Shown here in pieces: positions 1 to 5,640 of a stretch of 6,830 nucleotides of DNA (positions are counted from its first letter, which is position 1; each line of letters opens with the position of its first letter). Source of the DNA: Thermomicrobiales bacterium (GTDB lineage: Bacteria > Chloroflexota > Chloroflexia > Thermomicrobiales > UBA6265). The stretch spans positions 1-6,830 of the forward strand of contig JAUJMG010000219.1 in assembly GCA_030446955.1 (NCBI GenBank), given 5' to 3'. The position numbers and the translations under genes are program-made. Below the pieces are notes generated by a model. It made no database searches and was not told the DNA's origin. It saw nothing but the letters and a program-made list of their open reading frames with translations.

Positions 1-92
1 AGGGACTCCGCGTCCCCTCACAGTAGGTGTCCGCCCGGGCGGGGGAAGGTCAGCTCGCGTTTGGCGTGTACTCGACGGCTTGCTCGGTGCGC

Positions 93-1652
93 TCATGAAC
101 CGCTCAGCCGAATCAGTCGACGCAGTGTTGTCCCCCCGGCGCGGATGCGTCTAAGGCCTGACTCGACGCGCTGTTGCCACCGCGAACGTTCGTCGATGTC
201 GCCGCAGATGTGTGTCATGGGTGCGTCCGGTGGAGCCGCACCTAGCGCTGCCGGAAGACGCTCGACCAACGCGACGAACGCGTGGATGAACGCCTGTCGC
301 GCCTGGACCAACGTCTCGGGATTGCCGAGGTCTTCTCCGTGCATGAGCCGGCCCCGAGCCAAGTACATGGAGTCGACGGCACGTATGAGTTCGGCTCGCT
401 GCGGGTGAGCGCTGACCAGCAGCCCGACCCGCCGGGAGACCCTGTGCCGCACACCGGACGAGTAACTGTCGGTCAGCAGCGTCTCGAACGCGATCGCAAG
501 GGTCACGACGCTCTGCCAGCTTTCATGGCTCTTGCTGTACGACCGGTGGAAGTATGTCAAGGCTTGGGTGAGCTTGCGATAGACCCGTGCTTTTATCCCC
601 TTCGAATCGGGCCCAAAGCTACTCGCCAAATGCTGCTCGTAGACGTAATTGAGAGCGGCGAAGACCCGCCGGGCCTCGTCGAGGTTCCGGATCCAGTGGT
701 CGGCATTGAACTCAATAGGCAAGTCGCTCAGCTCGGCGAGTGTGAGCGGCGATGCGTTCATTGGCACGAACTGCCCCTCGAGCGCTTCGTCGTTCACCGG
801 CACGTCAGAGAGGACCATGTAGTGCTTGATGTCGAGCGTCTCGAAGTTGTTGATGTTCGCACTGCTGAAGAGAACCTCGGCTCGGGTTGCCTCGTCCTCC
901 TGGAGCGTCCCGAGCATCCCCAAAAGGGTCGTGATCATCCGAAGTCGCCCGACGAGGAGGAACTGGTTTTCGTAGTAGCCACCGGGCACGGTCGACACCT
1001 TGGCGACCAGCAGCGGGTTGCGCGACATCCACCTAGCGGGGCGGCTCCGTTCCCAGTGGTGCAAGAGGTCGTCCGGTACGGCCTTCCGGACGCCGAGTTC
1101 CTCGCGCGCTTCATTGAGGAATGCGATCGTCTTGTCTATGGCGTTGGTCTGCGGGCTGATTGCGAACCCGAACTCGTTCGACAGCAGGGTGATGTGCTCG
1201 CGGGTCAGGGCGTGAACGAATCCAGCGCCGAGCACTCCGAAGCCGTGGAGCGGGTAGACGACGAGGCCGGGGTGGTACAGGCCGCGCTCGACGATCGTTC
1301 GGAACACCGCGACAACAGGACCATCCGGGTCCCGCCGCCTTGCCGCCCCGAAGATGAGTTCGTCCAAGACCGAGAAGTCAATGAAGAGCTGTCGGGTCCA
1401 CAGCACCCGCGCTACGGCGCTGCGGATGACAGTGAGGTGGTGCACGAGAGCCTTCGCGTCCTTACGCGCGAGCCGTCGGTCGGGCGCCTCGTCGCCGTAG
1501 GCGTCGAGCGCGAGGTCATCGACGAAGTCATAGAGCCTGAGCTGGTCGGCGTGATCTTCCACGAACCGAACTGACCGCTCGAGTGACGTCTTGCCGCCGA
1601 GATCGAGTGCGTACGCTGCCCGGACGAGGTCGTCGGCAACAAGTTCGGCCAT
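93..1652 (-). CDS. ApeA-like HEPN-domain protein (putative RNase, abortive-infection type)
   Basis: The 519-aa product carries a C-terminal HEPN domain at about residues 360-465. The first long helix contains AIAFETLL (E390). A basic segment follows (RHRVSRRVGLL, 402-412), then the helix ending in YLARGRLMHGE, whose R433-x4-H438 fits the R-x4-6-H ribonuclease motif of HEPN proteins. The order 'acidic residue in helix 1, basic RxxxR stretch, SMYxxRGxxxHG' is that of the ApeA-like HEPN group, known in phage-defence and conflict proteins, which cleave RNA. The N-terminal ~350 residues match nothing I recognise; they may be a sensor. No signal peptide or membrane segment is seen, so the protein is probably cytosolic. 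The ATG at 1652 is the first start, because a TGA lies two codons upstream, and it has no clear Shine-Dalgarno. It is transcribed alone, 139 bp downstream of a small same-strand gene. HEPN assignment is good; a defence role is inferred. Confidence 0.85.
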   Translation of the reverse strand: MAELVADDLVRAAYALDLGGKTSLERSVRFVEDHADQLRLYDFVDDLALDAYGDEAPDRRLARKDAKALVHHLTVIRSAVARVLWTRQLFIDFSVLDELIFGAARRRDPDGPVVAVFRTIVERGLYHPGLVVYPLHGFGVLGAGFVHALTREHITLLSNEFGFAISPQTNAIDKTIAFLNEAREELGVRKAVPDDLLHHWERSRPARWMSRNPLLVAKVSTVPGGYYENQFLLVGRLRMITTLLGMLGTLQEDEATRAEVLFSSANINNFETLDIKHYMVLSDVPVNDEALEGQFVPMNASPLTLAELSDLPIEFNADHWIRNLDEARRVFAALNYVYEQHLASSFGPDSKGIKARVYRKLTQALTYFHRSYSKSHESWQSVVTLAIAFETLLTDSYSSGVRHRVSRRVGLLVSAHPQRAELIRAVDSMYLARGRLMHGEDLGNPETLVQARQAFIHAFVALVERLPAALGAAPPDAPMTHICGDIDERSRWQQRVESGLRRIRAGGTTLRRLIRLSGS

Positions 1653-1670
1653 AGGTGGTCAGACCGTAGT

Positions 1671-1778
1671 GAATTGGCCAACGCCAAGAACACCCCGGTT
1701 GAGGTCCTGGAGCGGCACTTCCCGGTGCGGGTGTTGCGGTACCGGCTGCGGAGCGCTAGCGCTTCGGACTCGGACTGA
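1671..1778 (+). pseudogene. Hydantoinase B / 5-oxoprolinase C-terminal remnant
   Basis: Read on the plus strand in the frame of the TTG at 1674, this stretch gives LANAKNTPVEVLERHFPVR followed by VLRYRLRS, then a short unrelated tail to a TGA at 1776-1778. The NTPvEalE...yPlRV.rYeLR signature is the conserved block in the hydantoinase B (HyuB) / 5-oxoprolinase family, where a GSGGAGxxRGG motif normally follows; here it is replaced by SASASDSD. Only about 27 residues of a protein of more than 500 residues remain, so this is a gene scar. It lies immediately upstream of the HEPN gene start and on the opposite strand, suggesting that insertion of defence DNA or a deletion removed the rest. Recognition rests on the motif alone. 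Confidence 0.6.
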
Positions 1779-1791
1779 CGGCTGCTGCCAG

Positions 1792-2052
1792 CTAGGTCCC
1801 CCCTAAGAGATCAGTCAGCCGGGAGGTCAAGCGTTGGGCGTCAGCCTTGGCCGCCTGCTGCTCGTCGCGAAACTGCTCTTCGCCCCTCCAGAGGATCGCA
1901 TTCACGCCGGGTCCGCTGAGACGTACGACCCCGGTCCATCCGCCCCTGTCATGGCCCAATCCTGCGGCCGACAGCTTCAGCTCAAGGTCGTGGGCGATCT
2001 TCCCCGGTTCGTGGCCACCGAATTGACTCGTTTTGCGCGGGTTGACGTCCAT
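1792..2052 (-). CDS. Small hypothetical protein (86 aa)
   Basis: I do not recognise this protein. It has a plausible globular pattern: a helix (GKIAHDLELKLSAAG), two likely strands around a glycine-rich turn (GGWTGVVRLSGPGVNAILWRG), and a charged C-terminal helix rich in Q, A, E and D (about residues 55-82) that could form a coiled coil. Third codon positions are GC-rich, and the amino-acid composition is more protein-like than the opposite strand. The frame stays open back to a GTG at 2142 (116 aa), but the extra 30 residues look like non-coding sequence, so I prefer the ATG at 2052 (a GTG directly precedes it). Neither start has a good Shine-Dalgarno. It is co-directional with the HEPN gene 139 bp downstream, and the two may share a transcript although the hydantoinase scar separates them. 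Confidence 0.5.
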   Translation of the reverse strand: MDVNPRKTSQFGGHEPGKIAHDLELKLSAAGLGHDRGGWTGVVRLSGPGVNAILWRGEEQFRDEQQAAKADAQRLTSRLTDLLGGT

Positions 2053-2562
2053 CACAGGACGTTGCCTGACGGTGGTGACGGTTGTTCGGATGCAAGCTCT
2101 GCGAGCCGCGGGGGAGTTGCCTGTGTGAAGGGACGGCCCCACGTGATTCTGTCGGAATCACGGCAGGTGCTGCTCACCCCTCGCGAGTGCAGCTCGTGGA
2201 TCGCATCATCGAGCATCTGAGCACCGACCGCTCAGCCATCCTCACCACTCCTTGGCTGTGGTCGATCGGCGGCCTGCTCCTTCCTGGCGGGGCCCGTCAC
2301 CGACGAACGGGGCAACTGGGAGGGGAAGCGGCCCCACCGGACCTGGGTGGCGCTGTGCTGGCCGCCTTATTGGGGTCAGCTGAGTAGCCCCCTCAGCCCG
2401 ATCCTCACTCCCGTTCGCTGATGTTCCCTGGAACCGCCCTGGTACGAGCACCTTGCACGCGCACGCCCCCGCCAGCAGTTAGCTTCGTCTTGGGCTCCAC
2501 ACCTGTTGTGCGGGCTAAGCGAAACGGGGACTCGTGCGCGTCAAGGTCGGCACAGGAACAGA
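2053..2562. other. Divergent intergenic region without a convincing gene
   Basis: About 510 bp separate the small minus-strand gene from the nuclease gene. Open frames exist on both strands (for example 2082-2387 plus and 2242-2451 minus) but none has a domain, a good ribosome site or convincing composition. Besides the inverted repeat at 2142-2162, there is a 6-bp stem (GCTGAG 2379-2384, CTCAGC 2392-2397, loop TAGCCCC) without a T-run. I could not identify a convincing -35/-10 pair for either flanking gene. The region may hold degraded coding sequence. Confidence 0.5.
2142..2162. repeat. Perfect 8-bp inverted repeat, candidate operator
   Basis: CGTGATTC (2142-2149) and GAATCACG (2155-2162) are exact reverse complements separated by TGTCG. 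The site lies about 90 bp upstream of the preferred start of the small minus-strand gene and about 400 bp upstream of the plus-strand nuclease gene, in the region between these divergent genes. There is no T-run, so a dimeric-repressor operator is more likely than a terminator. Function is inferred from symmetry and position only. Confidence 0.45.
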
Positions 2563-3651
2563 ATGCTGTTGATCCGCCGAGACGGTGAAGTCGGATGGCG
2601 TGCCCCTGAGGTCACGAGCTTTCAGGACGAGGCCCTCCTTCAGCGGATCATCGTCGGGTCGCCATCACTCCTGCCGGGAGTGCCCGCCACAGGGGTCCTA
2701 GCCGTGGCTGAGGTGGACTTCATTGACGTTCTTTGCCTCGATCTTGACGGCGGCATCACCCTTTGCGAGTGCAAGCTTCGTACCAACCCTGAGATCAGGA
2801 GAAAGATCGTCGGCCAGCTCGTCGCCTACGCGGCCGCTCTGTGGCGGATGCCCTACGAGGAGTTTGATCGGCGGGTGACAAGCCGGGCTGGTGAAGGCGT
2901 CATCACCCGGATGCAGCAACTGGCCGGCGAAGTCGGGGCAAGCGACTGGAGTAGCGAGGCTTTCCGCGCCGCAGTCACCGACAACCTGCAGCAGGGTCGA
3001 TTCAGGCTGGTCTTCGCCGTCGACAACATCACTGAGGAGCTCAAGCGCATCGTCGAGTTCGTGAACGCGCACACGTCCGGGGGCCTCCAAGTGCTCGCCG
3101 TGGAGATCGGCTACGTCAGCGACAGCGGGGTGGAGATCCTGGATCCGGCCGTCTACGGGAGCGAGTTGGTGCAGGGCAAGGGTGGCGGCCAGAGGCCGCT
3201 GTGGGACCGAGCGTCGTTCGTGGCCGCCTTGAGGGCTCGATCGCCCGAGGCGGCTCCGGGGATCGAGGCGGTGATGGCTTGGGCGGAGCAAGGGGGCGCC
3301 GGCGAGGTGTACGGGAGCGGGAACGACGGTTCGTGGTACCCGGTGTGGAAGGGCAGGGGGATGAAGGATGCACCCATCAGCGCTTGGACCAGCGGCAGCA
3401 TCTGCGTCAACATGCACAACTTCCGCCGGACCGAAGGTTTCGGGGAGGCGGACGAGGCGACCTTCAAGTTCGAGCTCGCACGCCGCTGTGAGGAGGCGGG
3501 CGTTGCTCTCAGCCCGGCCAAGGACTCTCCTGCCATAGAAGGCCCTACCCTGTGGGACGGCGAAGGGCGCGAACGCTTCCTCTCCGTGCTGGATTGGGTC
3601 AGGGAGCGGTTCTACGCACTGGTGGATGCCCTCCCGGCCCGTGAGCCGTAA
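2563..3651 (+). CDS. PD-(D/E)XK nuclease of RecB/NucS (DUF91-like) type with unassigned C-terminal half
   Basis: The 362-aa protein has a PD-(D/E)XK nuclease core in its first third. E23 (in QDEALLQRII) precedes a strand with D55 (FIDVLCLDLDGG), then the catalytic E69-C70-K71 (ITLCECK), and Q85-x3-Y89 in the following helix (VGQLVAYA), the Q-x3-Y motif of RecB-type nucleases. Such enzymes cut DNA with a divalent metal. Residues from about 140 to the C terminus (FRLVFAVDN, LAVEIGYV, then WYPVWKG and ISAWTSGSICVNM) match no domain I can name and may bind nucleic acid or partner proteins. The ATG at 2563 is preferred because AGGA lies 5 nt upstream and the nuclease fold begins just after it; an in-frame TTG at 2506 would add 19 atypical residues. 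It is divergent from the small gene and HEPN gene. A defence or DNA-repair role is inferred. Confidence 0.8.
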   Translation: MLLIRRDGEVGWRAPEVTSFQDEALLQRIIVGSPSLLPGVPATGVLAVAEVDFIDVLCLDLDGGITLCECKLRTNPEIRRKIVGQLVAYAAALWRMPYEEFDRRVTSRAGEGVITRMQQLAGEVGASDWSSEAFRAAVTDNLQQGRFRLVFAVDNITEELKRIVEFVNAHTSGGLQVLAVEIGYVSDSGVEILDPAVYGSELVQGKGGGQRPLWDRASFVAALRARSPEAAPGIEAVMAWAEQGGAGEVYGSGNDGSWYPVWKGRGMKDAPISAWTSGSICVNMHNFRRTEGFGEADEATFKFELARRCEEAGVALSPAKDSPAIEGPTLWDGEGRERFLSVLDWVRERFYALVDALPAREP

Positions 3652-3662
3652 TAATATGGGAT

Positions 3663-3791
3663 ATGTCGGTTAGGAGGAACGGCCTAGACGGAGACTTCCG
3701 AGGGGTTGCCACCGGCTGGCTGGCGGCCAAGGGTCACCTTGGCGTAATCGAATCATTGGACGTCACGTCCCAGGAGTGCTACGAAAAGTAA
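3663..3791 (+). CDS. Doubtful 42-aa ORF downstream of the nuclease gene
   Basis: An ATG at 3663, 11 nt after the nuclease stop, opens a 42-codon frame ending in TAA at 3789-3791. The product begins MSVRRNGLDGDF, continues through GWLAAKGHLGVIESLDV and ends SQECYEK. GGGAT lies directly before the ATG, too close for a normal ribosome site. An AGGAGG at 3672 lies inside the frame with no start codon properly spaced behind it. Composition is protein-like and position suggests an operon with the nuclease, but no family is recognised. It could equally be the tail of a lost gene or chance. Confidence 0.25.
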   Translation: MSVRRNGLDGDFRGVATGWLAAKGHLGVIESLDVTSQECYEK

Positions 3792-3834
3792 CCGAGTCGT
3801 GTTTCGTGTCGAGCTGAGACCGGCAGAGATCGTC

Positions 3835-3853
3835 TTGACCCGCGCCGGGCCAA
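3835..3853 (-). terminator. GC-rich hairpin, candidate terminator of the PadR/membrane-protein operon
   Basis: Read on the minus strand, TTGGCCCG-GCG-CGGGTCAA forms an 8-bp stem with one G-U wobble and a 3-nt loop. It begins 15 nt after the stop codon at 3868-3870. On the plus strand the wobble becomes an A-C mismatch, so the hairpin is better for minus-strand transcripts. There is no U-run, which is common for actinobacterial terminators, so termination is inferred. Confidence 0.4.
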
Positions 3854-3867
3854 CGCTGGACAGCCAC

Positions 3868-4644
3868 TTACGGTTTGGTGCCCAGCTTCCTGCGCGCCCT
3901 GTGCAGCTGCTCGCGCAACTCGGAGTCGTCGTCGCCCAGCTCAACGATCCAACGCTCGAGAGCGTCGAGGGATAGCAGCTCCCGGCGACCCTCATCGACG
4001 CTGGGTCCGAGGTCCCAATGACTCGCATGCTGTGGTGCTCTAGGGCGCTTATGCTGTTGGACTTCCAGCTGGCTGCGCGCACTGCGCAGTTGGTCGCGCA
4101 GCTTGGGGTCGTCAACGGCCACCTCGACGCTCCAACGCTCGAGGGCGTCCAGGGACAGCCGCTCTGCGTTGTGATCGTCGAGGGGTCTCCTCGCCCAGTA
4201 ACTCCCCTCCAGCTGGCTGCGCGCCCTGCGCAGTTTGCCCGCGAGCCAGCGGTCGTCGCCCAACTGGCCGATCCACCGATTAAGGGCCTGGACCGCCAGC
4301 AGCTTGGCGTTGTCCATGTCGGCCTTGGGCCGCTGTTCAGAGTGACTCGCACGCCTTGGTGCTCCACCCACATTATGCCCCCACGCACGGTTGACCTGGG
4401 CAGCGCGACGAAACATCCTTGCTGCGGTCAGCACCTGCGTTAGGTCCCTACCGCAAAGAGCATCGAGTTCTGTCGTCCACTCCGTCACGAGCCGTTCCCG
4501 GCATTTCGAGTGCACGCGACTCCAAGCACGGTCGGCCATCCAGTAAGCGAGGACCCGTAGCCAGCCTCGAATCTCTGCGACGAGAAGACCTATCATCACC
4601 CCAAGAGCGACTGTGGCAACAACCGCAAGAACGGCAGGATTCAC
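3868..4644 (-). CDS. Single-pass membrane protein with three helical repeats, coupled to PadR-like regulator
   Basis: The 258-aa protein starts with one hydrophobic segment (residues 4-24, followed by EIRGWLR), with no signal cleavage site, and so probably stays anchored with its bulk in the cytosol. Residues 25-90 (MADRAWSRVHSKCRERLVTE, then W and EL) follow an 'R...R..EEW.aEL...A' pattern I associate with actinobacterial proteins encoded next to PadR regulators. After a linker come three copies of a ~35-residue helical unit at 112-146, 160-194 and 221-254, consensus LxLxALeRWxvelgdD..LRxqLrrARsqLE. The GTG at 4644 is chosen because it overlaps the upstream gene's stop (GTGA) and has GGAG 7 nt upstream. 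PadR-linked membrane proteins are often the regulator's target, but here the function is unknown; the repeats suggest a protein-binding or oligomerising surface. Confidence 0.75.
   Translation of the reverse strand: MNPAVLAVVATVALGVMIGLLVAEIRGWLRVLAYWMADRAWSRVHSKCRERLVTEWTTELDALCGRDLTQVLTAARMFRRAAQVNRAWGHNVGGAPRRASHSEQRPKADMDNAKLLAVQALNRWIGQLGDDRWLAGKLRRARSQLEGSYWARRPLDDHNAERLSLDALERWSVEVAVDDPKLRDQLRSARSQLEVQQHKRPRAPQHASHWDLGPSVDEGRRELLSLDALERWIVELGDDDSELREQLHRARRKLGTKP
3883..4309 (-). repeat. Three diverged ~95-100-bp repeats inside the membrane-protein gene
   Basis: Units at about 3883-3984, 4065-4168 and 4209-4309 encode the three helical repeats and remain similar in DNA: CAGCTGGCTGCGCGC occurs in the latter two, and CCAACGCTCGAG in the first two. 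Spacers between units differ in length and sequence, so these are old duplications kept by selection on the protein rather than a young tandem array. Confidence 0.7.
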
Positions 4645-4973
4645 ATCCGCGCTCCGAGCCTGAGTGCCACCTGCGACACGTCGGGTTGGGTAACGGCAGG
4701 TTGAGCCTCAGCCAGCGCAACTCGACATTCGCATGGCGTGAGGTGGCAATACCAGCGACACCGGCCCCAATGCTGGCCCGCTTCCTGATCGCTCGCCCAT
4801 CGGCTGGACAGAAGGTCCGCCTGCTGAAGCCGATCGAGGATCCGGTCGAGGGTGTCAGCCGGCCGGCCAGCCAACCGGTGAACTTCGAATCCGTTCAGGT
4901 CAGCATCACCGACCTGGTGGAACGCTGCAAGGACAGCAACAGGCCTGCTCGGAATGCGCCGCCCTAGCCGCAT
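4641..4973 (-). CDS. PadR-like winged helix-turn-helix transcriptional regulator
   Basis: The 110-aa protein has the layout of short PadR-type repressors: MRL start, helix 1 (VAVLAAFHQ, 12-20), a D-x-NGFEVHRLAGRPADTL stretch matching the 'LyGyel...g...gtlypiL' motif, the recognition helix (LDRILDRLQQADLLSSRW, 42-59), and a wing ending in WYCHLTP (74-80) before the final helix (CRVALAEA). PadR proteins bind DNA as dimers and usually repress their own operon. Its TGA overlaps the GTG of the membrane-protein gene by 4 nt, so the two are probably co-translated. The ATG at 4973 fits the usual N terminus, with only a weak upstream GAG. It is unusual in having four cysteines at 72, 76, 81 and 83 in the wing region, and a CEC where one glycine is expected. 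The assignment comes from pattern matching. Confidence 0.7.
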   Translation of the reverse strand: MRLGRRIPSRPVAVLAAFHQVGDADLNGFEVHRLAGRPADTLDRILDRLQQADLLSSRWASDQEAGQHWGRCRWYCHLTPCECRVALAEAQPAVTQPDVSQVALRLGARM

Positions 4974-5133
4974 TCTCAGACTCTACACACGAGACAGGGC
5001 TGCAAGGGGCCGGCCGATCATTCTCAATATGGCGCTTTCGCAACGCGTGTCTCTTGTGACTGAGTCGATCAGCACCCAGCTTCCGCCCTTGAGCAGGCCA
5101 GACGCGCCTGCGCCCAGGGACGGCTAGGTGTGC
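4974..5133. other. Intergenic region upstream of the PadR operon
   Basis: This 160-bp gap must contain the promoter of the minus-strand PadR operon and the 3' end of the recombinase transcript. An imperfect inverted repeat (CACACGAGAC at about 4987-4996 and GTCTCTTGTG at about 5049-5058, one mismatch) flanks the likely promoter zone. No convincing -35/-10 pair or tRNA-like attachment site is visible. Confidence 0.35.
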
Positions 5134-5640
5134 TCAGCTTCGGTGTTCCCGGAGATGCTCCCGGAGCGCCACCTGACCAGGGTGACCTCGGACCACCTGG
5201 CGGAGCCCCTCGGCCGTGGCGTCGAGGTAGCGCCGGGTGGTGTCCAGCGAGGCATGACCCAACAGCGTCTGCAGCTCCACCACGTCGGCACCGGCCTCCA
5301 GCGCCGAGGTGGCGAAGGTGTGGCGCAGGGCGTGCACCAGCGCTCCCGCCGGCACTCGGGCGCGGAGTCCCGCCCGGATGTAGAGCCGCTCAATCAGGTA
5401 CTTGACCTGGTCCACCGACAGCCCTCGGCCACGGACGTCGACGAACAGGGGAGTGGCGGGGTGGTCGAGGTCGTGGCGCGGGAAGCGGGCCCGACGGGTG
5501 GTCAGGTAGACCTCGAGAACTGTCTCCAGGGCGCCCTCGATGGGGATGACCCGGGTCTTGTTCCCCTTGCCCACTACCTGCAGGCGTCGTGCCCCTGCGG
5601 TTCCCTCGAACGATCCCATGCCCAGGGCCACCGCTTCGCT
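5134..5640 (-). CDS. Recombinase C-terminal fragment (catalytic domain)
   Basis: This frame holds most of the catalytic domain; numbers count from the GTG at 5631. It has the beta-hairpin lysine in VVGKGNKTR (K22), box II H100-x2-R103 (HALRHTFATSA), H126 (LLGHASLDTT) and nucleophile Y135 (RRYLDAT). The C-terminal tail ends HLREHRS at the TGA at 5134-5136. The first codons (SEAVALGMGSFEG) continue the box I strand, so the GTG at 5631 lies in mid-domain and is not a natural start. No ribosome site precedes it. It is functional only if the frame is restored or a ribosome shifts. Confidence 0.65.
   Translation of the reverse strand, partial: SEAVALGMGSFEGTAGARRLQVVGKGNKTRVIPIEGALETVLEVYLTTRRARFPRHDLDHPATPLFVDVRGRGLSVDQVKYLIERLYIRAGLRARVPAGALVHALRHTFATSALEAGADVVELQTLLGHASLDTTRRYLDATAEGLRQVVRGHPGQVALREHLREHRS

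Noticed and set aside
2..16. 5-bp stem GGGAC-TCCGC-GTCCC at the window start
   Set aside because: Too short and without T-run; expected by chance.
31..42. 12-bp palindrome CCGCCCGGGCGG downstream of the HEPN gene
   Set aside because: It has no loop or T-run, and short GC palindromes are expected in GC-rich DNA; not enough to call a terminator.
282..1574. 430-codon open frame on the plus strand opposite the HEPN gene
   Set aside because: It lies almost wholly antisense to a gene with recognisable HEPN residues, has no domain or ribosome site, and its composition is what GC-rich antisense frames produce.
2082..2451. Small frames in the divergent region (101 codons plus strand, 69 codons minus strand)
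   Set aside because: No motif, no ribosome site and improbable composition; overlapping frames on both strands are typical of non-coding GC-rich DNA.
2698..3417. 239-codon minus-strand frame opposite the nuclease gene
   Set aside because: Antisense to the PD-(D/E)XK gene with its catalytic residues; the product is rich in H, P, A and R with no motif.
3883..4309. Repeat array considered as CRISPR
   Set aside because: The three units are ~95-100 bp, diverged, and in-frame parts of one protein gene; there are no short identical repeats with regular spacers.
3753..4388. 211-codon minus-strand frame overlapping the membrane-protein gene
   Set aside because: Same strand but different frame from the triple-repeat gene. 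It shows repeats only as a frame-shifted echo, and no ribosome site.
4974..5133. Possible tRNA attachment site next to the recombinase
   Set aside because: No cloverleaf, TTC-loop-like sequence or CCA-adjacent stem could be found on either strand.
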